From: Trichosporon coremiiforme
Lineage: Eukaryota; Basidiomycota; Tremellomycetes; Trichosporonales; Trichosporonaceae
Direction of reading: 5' to 3'
DNA: 64,000 nt
NCBI GenBank assembly: GCA_039545355.1
Contig: BCJJ01000001.1
Location: 1,300,570-1,364,569 of the forward strand
Shown here: positions 15,834-26,800 of the stretch, in pieces
How the letters are laid out: every line of letters begins with the position of its first letter
How positions within the stretch are numbered: the first letter of the stretch is position 1
Made by a program: the position numbers and the translations under genes
Notes under the pieces: model-generated
What the model saw: only the letters and a program-made list of their open reading frames with translations
Databases searched by the model: none
Told to the model about the DNA's origin: nothing

Positions 15834-16095
15834 AGTATCGGCGAGGGACCAATGTGAATACGTGTCATGTGTTATGAATCTGGTTAGAAGCTTTCTTATG
15901 CGGTGTGTGAGGGTCAAGCGTTAACCTCTTTCATGACTGTTCCGTGCTCAGTCAGAAATAGGCGTCATGAGCGACTAGTCAGGCTGCGAAGAATTAAGCT
16001 CCGCGTGTACGCATATCTAATCAGTCCATACAAAAGCTAACAAACTACTACCACAGTCACTAGTACTAGCGGCGGTAAGCAGGCCACCGCCGACG
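15834..16095. other. Convergent 3' intergenic region
   Basis: Short spacer between the tail-to-tail fimbrin (+) and Rxt3-like (-) genes. It should hold both 3' untranslated regions. No other feature seen. Confidence 0.6.
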
Positions 16096-19000
16096 CTACC
16101 GGTCGATGTCCATGAGCTCCCCGTCCTCTCTGTGCGTATCGGGCTCGCTAGGCTCCGGCAACGACTCGGAGATCTCGCCCTCCTCACGCTCGTCCTCCTC
16201 CGGTTTGGGCGGCGACGGGCGCTTCTCCCTCTTCTCGCGGTTCTCCCTGTCCTCGCGGCGCTCGTCACGCTTGTCGGCGGACGAGGGCTTGGAGGCGGGC
16301 TTGTCGTCGCCCTTGGAAGCAGGCTTGGTCTCGCTCTTGTCCTCGGGCTTGTCGGCCGTCGGCTCCTTAGAGTCGGGCTTCGAGTCCTTGGGCTCAGAGG
16401 GAGAAGTAGGCGCCTTGGGCGTCGTCTCCTTCGGCTTCTCGTCGTCTTTCTTCTCAGCCTGGGCAGGCTTGGGCGACTTAGGAGCCTCGACGGGAGACTT
16501 GGGCGCAGAGGCGGGCTTGGGCGAGGCCGCCTTGATCTCGCCGTCCTTAGCCTCGTCGGCGGGCTTTTCAGGGGAAGTGGACTTCTCCGCCGCGGCGGCA
16601 GGTTTCGGGGACGCAGGCTTCTCCGGCTCGTCCTCCTTCATCTCACCTTCCTCGGGCTCCTCAGCCGTCTTCTTCGGCGACTTGGGCTTCTCGGGCTCAG
16701 CGGCAGGCTCGGGAACCTTCTCCGGAGAGGGCTCCTTCTCGGACTCAGGCGCCTTCTCCTTTGCAGGGGAAGCCGGTGCCTTGTCCTTCTCCTCGTCATT
16801 GTTTTTGGACTCGGACTCGGGTTCGGCACCCTTCGCAGGCTCCTCGTCTTTTTCAGGCTCCGGCTCCGGCTCCGCCATCGAAACGTCGCCCTCGGGCGCC
16901 TTCGGCGACTCGGGCTTCTCGGCCGCCTCAGCGGACTTCGCGGGGCTCTTCGCCTCAGGCTCGGCAGGCCACTCAGCCTCAACGGGTTCGAGCTCCTTCG
17001 CCGGCGACTTGGAGGGCGATTTGGCCTTGGGCCCAGCGTCGGCGGGCTTGTCACCGTTCTGCTCGGGCTCCTCGGAAACTTTTGCGGGAGACTTGGCCGG
17101 CGACTTGGCGGGAGACTTGGCAGCGACAGCGCGCTCGACGTCCATCGCATCGTTTGCGGGATCCTCCTTCTCGGCGGGCGTCTCGTCGCCGTCAGCGGTG
17201 AGCTTGCCGCCCTCGCGAGCGATCCAGCGGTACACCTCAGCGCCGCATAAGACACCAGTGCCCTCGGCAAGCTGGATGGCGAGACCGTTCTCAACCCAGT
17301 GCGCGAGGCGCGGGTCGAGTGAGTCGACGATGAGCTCGGGCTTGCCCTGCTTGATCGGTGAGTAGGTCGAGATCTTAAGCCGCTGCGCGCCATAGTCGTT
17401 CAGGCTCAGGTGCAGGCGGTATGCATCCTCGGCCGTGCCAAACTCGAGGTCGTGCGTCCAGAGGCTTCGCACGTTCTTGTCGTCGTCGCCGGGCTGGTCG
17501 ATGTAGGCCGTAAGCGCGAGCGGCGTGTACGCGAATCCGGCCTGGCCTGCCAGGAACACAAAGGGCGCAGCGGGCGTCACAGGAACCTCAAGCGAGACCT
17601 CGTCGGGGTCGAGGTCCTCGTCCAGAACACCGGCCTGCTTCTCCAGCGACGGAGGCTGGGGCGCGGTGCCCATCACAACGGCGCGTTGGCGCGCAAGTTC
17701 GGCCATATGCATCTTGCGGGCGGTGCGCTTCGGCAGCCGGCTGCTGTAAGACTTGTCGACCTGAATGTCAGTTCCCGCTCCAGAAATGGAACTCACCTTG
17801 ACGCGCTCAACGCCCTCGACCACAATGCTCGAGCCGTCGTGGCCGTTACCCCATGCCCGAGTGACGACACCGTTGCGCTCGGTCGCAGTGTAGCGCACCA
17901 ATCGAGGGACGACGCGGAGGGTGACATGCACAATGTCGTCGTCGGATCGCATGGGAGCTCCGCCCCATCGAATCCAGCCAGCGTGAACGAGGACCAACCC
18001 AAGGTCAGAATCATCAGAGTACACGTCTGTGCCCCAGATGCGACGCTCGCGCTGTGCCTGCCCACCGGGCGCCCAGCCAAGGCCGACGATCGCATCGTCA
18101 CCACCCGTCGACTTGGCGTCATCCCAGCCAGGCTCACCGCGGACCTTCCACCGCTTTCCGAGGAAGCCTCCTCCAACGCGGACAACAACGATGCCGCCTT
18201 CCGCATCGTGGCCGGTGCTTCGCGTCTGAGCGAGCGACCACTCGGAGCCGCCGTACACCTCGTGTCCGACGACACGGTTCAGGTCGCTGACGCGCTTCAG
18301 CCACGCCTCAACGGGGGCGCTCGAGACCTCGGGCCACTTCTTCGTCAGGTTTGTCACCTGCGACCAGTCGCGCTGCTCCTTCTTCTCCTCGTCCTTGCGA
18401 GCCTTCTTCTTGGTGGCGCGGCGGTTGGACGGGGCGGCATCCTCGACAGCAGCGTCCATTCGCGGTCTCTTATCCCGAGGAGTGTACTGATATTCACGCT
18501 GGGGCTGAGGCTTAGGTTCGTTTCGAGCGCGCGACGTAGGTGGCTGCTGCGCGGCAGGTGGAGGGACGGAGGGCACCGCCTTGTCGAGGGCGGGGTAAGG
18601 CTGCGGCTCCGGACGGTTCAGCACTTCGATGTGACGAGTGAATTTCGGCTCCTGGTACACGCCACCGGGAGGTGCCTGGGCCGGTGGTCCAGCAGACGGG
18701 CGAGGTCGGTACATATCGTACGTGCTCGATGACTGGCGGGGAGGTTGGAAAGGTTTAGTCTCCACTCCGAAGGCGCGACGCTCTCGCTCCTTCTCAGCAC
18801 GAGCACGCTCCTCACGCTCCCGCTCCTTGCGTTCCCGTTCACGTTCGCGCTCACGAGCTTCACGCTCGCGCATTTCGCGCTCCTTCGCCTCACGCTCGCG
18901 AACCTCTCTCTCGCGCTGCTCACGGTCACGAGCTTCGCGGTCGCGCTGTTCACGGTCGCGCTGCTCCCTCTCCCGCTCACGCTCCTTTTCCCGCCTCTCG

Positions 19001-20001
19001 CGCTCCTGCGCCGAGTAAGCAAAAGGGTAGCCACTGCCGCCACCGAGGAAGCTGCCACCGCTACCACTGCTTCCACCAAGGCCTCCGTAGGAGCTGTATG
19101 GCTGGGTGTAGGCGGAGGCATACGTCGAGGAGAACGAGTAAGGGGGCCGCGCCGATTGGGAGGTGGACGTTGAGCCGGGACCCGTAACAGGCGGCTTGGG
19201 AGGCTCGCGTGACGCCTGAGTAGGGCTGTTGGCGGTAGGGTGCACGGGCGACCGCTGAGGTTCGCGTGCTGGTTGACCGAGCGGGGGAGGTCCGCCAAAG
19301 AGACCACGGCCAGCGGCGCTGGGCATAGGAACAGAGCTCTTCACAGGGGAAGACTGGCCGATGCTGCCGAGGCCGCCGAGCGGCTCGCCACGCTGGCTGT
19401 TGGCGGACTGCGATCTCTGGTCCGTAGGAATCTTATCGGCTGTCGAGCTAGCGTTCGAACCGGATCGCTCACGCCCGCCATCGAAGCTGGGAGCACCAAG
19501 AGGCCGGGAGCTAAGGCTGGCGAAGCTGGGGAGGGGGGCGCTCTGCCTTGAAGTAGGGGGCGAAGCGGGTTTGATTGAGCCGGGGGGCGGAACAGTCGGA
19601 GGGCGGCTCAGAGTCGGCGAAGTGGACAACACTGACCTAGGAGGTGCGTAGCCCATCCGGCCAGGCGAGGCCAAGGGTCCGCGCTCGCGGTCACGGTCGG
19701 GTGGGCGCTCCATCCTCTCACGTTCACGTTCGCGTTCGGCGCGCTCACGCTCGATGTCGGTTCGTCGGTCCCATGGATGCGCTCCGTAGGGCGCCCCCAA
19801 GCGACCGGGCCCATCTCGGGGATCGGGGCGGGGATCATTTCGAGGGTCATTTCTTGGGTCGCGAGGATCGCGCACATCGCGTGGATCGCGGAGGTCGCGA
19901 GGGTCTCGAGGGTCTCGAGGGTCACGGGGGTCACGAATGTCGCGAGGGTCGCGGTCGCGGGGGTCCCTCGGGAAGGGAGGACGGTCGCGATCGAGATTCA
20001 T
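16096..20001 (-). CDS. RXT3: Rxt3-type histone deacetylase complex protein
   Basis: One long open frame; with a 36-nt intron at 17796-17761 removed the product is 1,289 residues (1,301 if retained). The conserved core (about 545-735) carries the Rxt3 signatures: IWGTDVYSDDSD, LVLVHAGWIRW and LRVVPRLVRYTATERNG, then RAWGNGHDGSS. Rxt3 is a subunit of the large Rpd3 (Rpd3L) deacetylase complex in the nucleus. A second conserved block lies about 815-935 (FVFLAGQAGFAYTPLAL). Flanks are low-complexity: a DPRDxRDPRDPR array at the N-terminus (about 10-60), a long R/E/D charged helix (about 330-410), and a C-terminal third of Lys/Pro/Ser/Glu with KSPAK repeats. Without the intron the join reads VERVK|VDKSYSSR. 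The Rxt3 assignment rests on motif recall, not a search. Confidence 0.85.
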   Translation of the reverse strand: MNLDRDRPPFPRDPRDRDPRDIRDPRDPRDPRDPRDLRDPRDVRDPRDPRNDPRNDPRPDPRDGPGRLGAPYGAHPWDRRTDIERERAERERERERMERPPDRDRERGPLASPGRMGYAPPRSVLSTSPTLSRPPTVPPPGSIKPASPPTSRQSAPLPSFASLSSRPLGAPSFDGGRERSGSNASSTADKIPTDQRSQSANSQRGEPLGGLGSIGQSSPVKSSVPMPSAAGRGLFGGPPPLGQPAREPQRSPVHPTANSPTQASREPPKPPVTGPGSTSTSQSARPPYSFSSTYASAYTQPYSSYGGLGGSSGSGGSFLGGGSGYPFAYSAQERERREKEREREREQRDREQRDREARDREQREREVREREAKEREMREREARERERERERKEREREERARAEKERERRAFGVETKPFQPPRQSSSTYDMYRPRPSAGPPAQAPPGGVYQEPKFTRHIEVLNRPEPQPYPALDKAVPSVPPPAAQQPPTSRARNEPKPQPQREYQYTPRDKRPRMDAAVEDAAPSNRRATKKKARKDEEKKEQRDWSQVTNLTKKWPEVSSAPVEAWLKRVSDLNRVVGHEVYGGSEWSLAQTRSTGHDAEGGIVVVRVGGGFLGKRWKVRGEPGWDDAKSTGGDDAIVGLGWAPGGQAQRERRIWGTDVYSDDSDLGLVLVHAGWIRWGGAPMRSDDDIVHVTLRVVPRLVRYTATERNGVVTRAWGNGHDGSSIVVEGVERVKVSSISGAGTDIQVDKSYSSRLPKRTARKMHMAELARQRAVVMGTAPQPPSLEKQAGVLDEDLDPDEVSLEVPVTPAAPFVFLAGQAGFAYTPLALTAYIDQPGDDDKNVRSLWTHDLEFGTAEDAYRLHLSLNDYGAQRLKISTYSPIKQGKPELIVDSLDPRLAHWVENGLAIQLAEGTGVLCGAEVYRWIAREGGKLTADGDETPAEKEDPANDAMDVERAVAAKSPAKSPAKSPAKVSEEPEQNGDKPADAGPKAKSPSKSPAKELEPVEAEWPAEPEAKSPAKSAEAAEKPESPKAPEGDVSMAEPEPEPEKDEEPAKGAEPESESKNNDEEKDKAPASPAKEKAPESEKEPSPEKVPEPAAEPEKPKSPKKTAEEPEEGEMKEDEPEKPASPKPAAAAEKSTSPEKPADEAKDGEIKAASPKPASAPKSPVEAPKSPKPAQAEKKDDEKPKETTPKAPTSPSEPKDSKPDSKEPTADKPEDKSETKPASKGDDKPASKPSSADKRDERREDRENREKREKRPSPPKPEEDEREEGEISESLPEPSEPDTHREDGELMDIDR
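17761..17796 (-). other. Cryptic in-frame 36-nt intron in the Rxt3-like gene
   Basis: On the minus strand the segment begins GTGAGT, has CTGACATT just before the end and finishes TTCAG, the same three signals seen in the obligatory introns of neighbouring genes. Its length is 36 nt (12 codons) and it holds no stop, so the frame is open whether or not it is removed. The residues it would add (SSISGAGTDIQ) look like non-coding filler between conserved blocks. Confidence 0.75.
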
Positions 20002-20848
20002 GGCTCCGATGCGGGGGCCTACTTGACGCTGAGGAATCTGATGTCAGTCAACAAACACAAACAAGATGATCAGGTTGGGACAAGGGGTGCCAGGCTGAGG
20101 CGGAACAGTTTCAAATGGCAGATCACAGTCCCTGCAGAGTGAAGAGAGTGGATCACCAGGGGGATGCGAATGCAGGCTGGTTTGGACAAAGGCGCAGCCT
20201 CGTCTTAGCGGGTTCACGGGGACTCACCAGCTGATCAGATATCGCTTCTGACCGTCAAGTTTGCCGGACCTGCACTGAGTGTCGTTGGCGTCTTGAAACC
20301 ACCAAAGCCGATTTTCTGCTCTTTCTGGGAGGGCCGAGGATGTGCTGTGATGGGTGGATGTGGTGGAGAAGGTGTCAGGTTGAGAAAGACTGATGACACC
20401 TTCGTCGGGATTACATGTCTCCTCCGGTTCGTGGTCTTCCAGGCACCGACACCATCCGGGGTCCTCCAAGTAGTGACACACGGAACCAGATTGACCAGAT
20501 GACATCGGTCCGCGTTCGCTCATCCCTTGTTTGCTCCTCCCTCTTTGAGTCCACGCGACCGGTATGCAGTAAGTGTTTGTGCCTGCTGCCAAAACAATCA
20601 TCGGCGTACGGCGGCGCGTCGGACATGGGAGGTCGATATTGAGACGAGACGCCTCGAGATCTTCTTAGCTGCCCTCAACATTGCTCATTCGCCGCCAGTT
20701 CTTGCTCAACCACTATCCCGCCAACCATCAACCATAACCATCTGTCAACTACGCGTATCCTCTACCCGCCGTCGACAGCGCATCACGCGTCGCTCGCAAC
20801 CCACATCACGATCACCACCTGCGATCTCTGGAGCCTGGGGCTCAGCTA
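20002..20848. other. Divergent promoter region
   Basis: Head-to-head spacer between the Rxt3-like gene (-) and the very large disordered protein (+). It must contain both promoters and leaders. No coding feature is supported. Confidence 0.6.
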
Positions 20849-23800
20849 ATGGTGCGCGACGTGCGCGGGCCGTCGTTAGCCCACAGCCCGAGTATCGGAG
20901 TTCTGATTGAACGGGAGAATCTCGCAAACGATTCTGTTGCCGGCCCAAGCCCTTCATTGGGCAAGATGTCTCGCAGCAAGGCCGGGTCGTCCTCGAAAGC
21001 GACTCCGCGAACCTCCACTCTGCCCTCTGGCCGTAAGCTCGCCAACCTCCTTTCATCTGAAGCAAACGACACGCCCGTGGTGACTAAAGGGAGACGCTAT
21101 GCACAGTCCACCCCCACAATGATGCGAGCAGACGAGACAATGCTCTACGATATCGCCCCGCCACCCGACATGCCTTCGAGTTCGCTGTTCGGTGATGAGA
21201 GTGATGACGACACACTCACTAGTCCGCGCTCAAAGAAAGACAATGCTGTGAAGGGCAGAGGCAACCTCTTGACACCTGTTAACAGCACATTAGTGAGATT
21301 TGGGCACGCTGATCTAGCATCAATGGGTTCCGAAACTGACTGCAGATTACCGCACCTCCGCCAGCCCGTCTTTCGGCGTCTCGATCGGCTCGTTTACTTT
21401 CCCCCGAGTCTCTTCCGCAAGCCGACAGCTATGCTGGCCAGAATCCAACTCACAGCCAGAGACACACGTCAACGCCGAAACCCAGCACTGCTCAAAGGTC
21501 TCGAGCGCCGAATACGCCTGCCGTCGCTCAAGGTAACGGTGCTCCGGTGACACTAGTCGCGTCGCAGCACAAAGCATCCCAGCCTTCATCTGTGTCATCC
21601 AGGCGACAACCAGTAACCCCCAATCAAGCATCTCGCCATGCGACACCACCGCGGCCACTGGTTGCCGAGACCGCGTATTTCCGGCGCACGCTGACGCCGA
21701 TCGCCCGAAAGGCTCTGAAGGGGAAGGTAGTTGGCTGCATGGAGAAGCCCATTCACTACGAGGGAGAGGACCCGCTGTTGCTGGAGCCAGAACTGCGGCA
21801 TCGCAGTGGCAGTATGACGCCAGGCAGTGTTGTGCGAACGAAGAAGACGCCGAAGACAGCTCCGGCGGGCAGAAAATCCCGAACAAAAGTCAAAGCGCCT
21901 CCAGCAACATCTGTCGCCCAACGCCTGTTTGTGCGACCTGATAAGGGCAACGCTTCTGTTACTCAGATGACTCCTGATGAGGAAAGCGATGATGACGAAG
22001 CTGGTAACGACACCTTCATCGACATCAAGAAGCGAAGACAGCCCCCACAGCGCAGCGCCTTGGGCTCCCATCCGCCGCTGAACGCGTCCGATCTGAAGTC
22101 ATCAGATGCGGTCGGTGACGGAGAGACAACCCCAAAGCGCCGCTCGCCATTAATCGACCTTGGCAGATTTGTGCACTCTAGCTCAGAGCAACAGGCAGCT
22201 GCCGCCACCGAGCTCGACGACAATCTGCATGACGATGAGGTATGGAACGAGCCTTTATTCCTTCCAGCGTCTCCGGATTCCTCGGTTGGTTCTCCGCTAC
22301 CACCATCACGGGATGCCTCTCCTATTCAGACTGTCGAAAAGGAAGAACCGATGAGCCCCGCCCGCCCAACGTCTCCCGCGAGATCACCGCTTCCCCCGCC
22401 CTCCTCTCCTCCAGGACGACCGTCATCGGCAGCTTCACAGCGTTCGTCTCTGGCACTGCATGCTCCGACGCCAACGTTGGGAGAGTCTTCGCCGATGCGA
22501 CCACCGCCCTCTTCCCCTGCTGTCATCGCTTCACCGGCCTTCCCACCATCTCCTGCTTTGCGAGCACCAACTCCCGGGGGCCCCAATCCGTCGCCTTTGA
22601 AGGCCCGGGAGAGTTTACGGAAGAGCGTTCAGGTCCGCTCCCATGTCGGGAAGCGGCTGTCTGAGAGCCTCAGAAGCCCCTCCATGGACGCTTCTGAACC
22701 TCCTAACGAGAGGGCATCGCAGCAATCACGGCCATCATCGTCCAGACTCCAGAGCCCCTTCGTTGGTGCTCAGCACGAAGAGCCTGCCGTATTCCAGGGG
22801 CCGCCTCCGGAGAAGCACGGCCAAAGGGCCTCTCTCAATGTCAGTGAAGAAGACTTCGATCTGGAAGGGGACACAGTGGTCATAGCGGGTGGTGAAGACT
22901 CTCTGGAGGTGGAAGACACGTATGTCAATACCCAGGAGGCTGATCCTGCCTCACCACCTCGTCCTCGCTCGGAGCCCTCTGAGCCGACGGAGGAAGCTGT
23001 GGACGCCGACAGGAAGCAGTCCAAGGTCTCGGAAGGGTTACCTTCTTCCAGCACGAAGGCTCGGAAGGCGAATGGGAGAGCTAGGCAATCGGATGTCAGC
23101 GGATCAACAAGGGCGTTGAGCAGCGCTGCCGCTAGTCCTCCCTCCAGAAAACGCTCTAGCAGGAAGGGGCGCGACTCCGGACCTGCACGGGTAGAGGGGA
23201 ACGGCGTTCTGGACTCCCCCAACGTCGCAGAGAACAACCACTCAACACAGGATGAATCTCGACAACCTGTGAGGGAGGGTACAGCAGAGGACCCCTTGCT
23301 TCTTGAGCCCGCACCGCGTAGTGCATCCAGATTAACTGCATTTAGCAGTCGACAAAGTTGGCTAGACCGCGTTCGCGCGAGGTCAAGTACTCCTGCCTCG
23401 CCTCTGGACAAGAAACAGAACGGTGATCCGGTGTCATCGCTGGACCACTTCCTCGGCTTTGCCCCAGTCGCTGTACCCTCTCACCTCGCTCCCCCTCAAC
23501 CTTCGTCACGGGCTGCAGTACGACGAACTGCCACTCCGGATGTCACCCGAACCCGGTTTTCGTTATCCCCGAGTATAGCCAGAGCCTGGCGGCCACATGG
23601 AGATTCCGAAGCCTCCAGCAGAGCTTCGCCGCCTCATGTCCATCCAGTCGAGGCCATACATGGCTTCGAAATGGGTCTTGAGGACACAGTTGCGCTGCCA
23701 AGTCTCGATGCCAGCAATGCTGGTGACCTGACTCCAGGCGTTGAGGCGCCTCTCGATTTCTCCGTGGATGCCTCTTTCAGCGACGACGATGATCTGGAAA

Positions 23801-26800
23801 CTGAGGGCGTCGCGACCGTGGAGGTCGAGCACCGGGGGTCATCGATCCAAGTGCAGGGCGATAATGGGCAAGAAGCTTCCTTTGACCTTTCGGCAGACAC
23901 AGTTCGCGAAATCGAAGACGAGGCTTCAATCGAATGGCACGGCCCGACACCTGAGGAAGAGGACGGCAGCTTGGGCGAGGTGGCCGAGCAGGCCAAGAGC
24001 GATCGCCAAGGTGATGGCAAAGCCAGTTCTCGTTCACCCTATGTGTCGGACGACTCTCCGCTGGCTGATGTTGTCAATGCTGCTCTCGATGCCGGAATGG
24101 TGATTGACGCCGATGGCCAACGTATTGAAGCGGAGAATGCGGAACACGAACGGCATGAGACCCCGCCTGCACCTCCATCACCGGAGGACAGCTCAGAGGC
24201 AGAATCCGATGGCGTGCCTTTCATGCCTTCTCGCTTACGACGGAGCCTGCATGCCGGCGCAACTCCGATGCGTCCGAATATCCTTTCTACGAAGGTCACG
24301 CCGCCTTCGCCGCCCTCACCGCCATCTCGTACTAGTTCACTTCCTCGCCCAGACAAGCCAGCGACGCCAGTGCGAACCCCGCGCCCCCATGTATCGGAGC
24401 CGGCTGACCGGTCGCCCTCTATTATACCTCGACCTTCCTCGGCCGCAGGTTCGAGTCCTTTTGTCCGGGACTATTCCAGTCCATTCATGGTCAAACCGTC
24501 GGCCAGCCCTGTTGCTTCGGTGACAAAGGGCTCTGGTGGACGATCCACTCGCGGGCGGCCCGAAATTGTCGTCGAACCCAGCTCCCCTCTGGTTTCTCCC
24601 CAATCAACAACGTCTAACTCGGCCCAAGCACGAACCACACAGTCTATGACGCAAGGCACCAGTAGCTCCCTTCCTCAACTGAATGTTGATCCTCCTCCCA
24701 GTAGGACGCGGACATCAACCAGTTTGCACGGACGACCTTCGTCACCCCCGTCTGTTCCGCCCGCATCGGTCGAGCGATCAGTCAGGCCGTTGCCTGTCAG
24801 GAAGTCTGTTACTCCTACTCCCACTCGCCCTGCACGAGTTAGTGCCACTGCAGTCCAGGAACCGGGGTCCGTCGAACGCACGGTCCCCACGCCGATCGTT
24901 GCGCCCACGCCTCGTGCCATCAGACCCTTGCCACATAGGGGCGTGTCTGTCACCCCTCGCGCCGCAAAACAACATGACGCTCCATCATCAACTGGGTCTC
25001 ATTTGCGTTCGCAAGTCTCGTCACGCGCCAGCTCAAGGGCAAGGTCCAGATCACCTTTACGGAGCTTCAGCCCGAAGGCTATCGGGACCGCTACCGCTAT
25101 TGCTGCGACAGCTTTAGCTGCTGCAGTGCCTGCGGCTGCTTCACCCAGCCCAGCCACCGTCCGGGCTCAGTTTTCGCCTGAACCTGAGCTCCCGCCATTC
25201 GTCCACTCAGCTGTGTCCTCTCACCACTCCAGTCGTCCTCAACTCGACGCATATCGCTCTCCCCCGCGATCCCCCCGATCCAGTCGGCTGTCCGCGACTC
25301 CATCCGCTCATTCCACTCAGTCCGAGCGTTCCCGATCTCCGTATGAGCCTCAGGACCGGGACCGCAGCGATCACATCAGCTTAGCCAACTCCCGTCTCGC
25401 GTTCGCTCTCGCCGGTCTGTCTGACGACGACGACGACGATCTTCCGCCGCCGCCCACCATCAGTGTGACTCCGCTCTTCAGGCGGTCGCATGCTCGTGCT
25501 CCATCGGCAGCCTCTCAGTCGTCGCCTGCCACCACCTCCGAGAAACACCATTCGACCTCTGCGGCTTTGTCCGGCTTTGAGACTCAGAAGACGCCCAGGG
25601 CGGCAGAGACTAGCAAGGCCGGCATTCCTACCCCTCAACGCGAGACTAAGCTTGCTGCCCCTCAACCGCTCGCGGAAGCGAGGGCAGACAGCAGTACTCG
25701 TCTGGTCCGAGACAAGCCGGAGCAGGCCACTCCCCACCTTCGTGTTGAACCGAAAGCGGCCACTCCTCAGTCTAGTGCGCGGGCGAGTCCTCGCCCGCCG
25801 CAATCCAGTGACAAGGGAGAGACGCCAACACCGGTATCTAGCATCACGGCCACACCGCAGGCGAAGACGCCCACGCCTCAATCGAGCGTCAAGGCGAAGG
25901 TGTCCACACCTCAACCGAGCGTCAGGGCGAAGGCAACCACACCTCAATCGAGTGGCGTGGCCAAGTTCACCCGCTCGCGAGTTGACGAGACGGCGACACC
26001 CAGTCCCCGGCCTAGTGCGAACGCTAGCTCAAGACTTGGTGAGGGCCGCACCCCGCAGCAAGCTACCGCTGGCGATCCCAAGGAAGCCGAGGAGGATCGC
26101 GACATTGGCGCAGACGACACTGTTGTCCACGACATCGGCGCTGATGACACGGTCGATGCCGGCTCAGCTTGGGATTTTACCGCAGCGGAGCTCACGTACG
26201 ATGCTGAAATGACCGCATTTGACACCCACGCCTTTAAGGGAGCCGACTGGGACGTCACGCGGATCGAACGTGTGCCCCGCGGGGCCAGCGAGGACCACCA
26301 CTTACAGGACATCGACGAGGTTTCTGAGCAGGACATTGCTTTGCAATCTGAGAAGGAGGCCTCGCAACCTGTTGCAGAACCCGGACCGGCTGCTGAAGAA
26401 GCACCCGCTCGCCCCAAGACCCCGCCCCGTGCGCCCTCGGTGTCGATGTCTCCTGTGCGCCAGTCTCCTCGTTTAGCGGCGCGCAGGCGCGCGGCGACGC
26501 AGACACAATCACCTGCATCGATAGCTCAGTCGAAGACCCCGGCGTCGAAGGTTGATGCTCGCTCGCCGCCTCTGGCCTCGCAGGCGCCAGGTCTCACTAG
26601 TGTCCGATCGCTTTCTCCTACCCGTGAAGCCGAGGAGCAGAGCGCGGATCAAGCTGAGGCGACGGAACGGGATTCCGAAGCCGATGGCGCCACTGCAGAG
26701 GAGGATCCAGAGCCTGCTGTCGCACCGAACCACAAAGTGACGCTGAAAGTGGTAACTCGCATTGTGAAGGTGGAGAGCGATTCCGAGGATGAGGAGATCA

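Noticed and set aside
16106..17393. Long open frames opposite the Rxt3-like C-terminus
   Set aside because: Antisense shadows of Lys/Glu/Ser/Pro-rich coding sequence; no independent motif.
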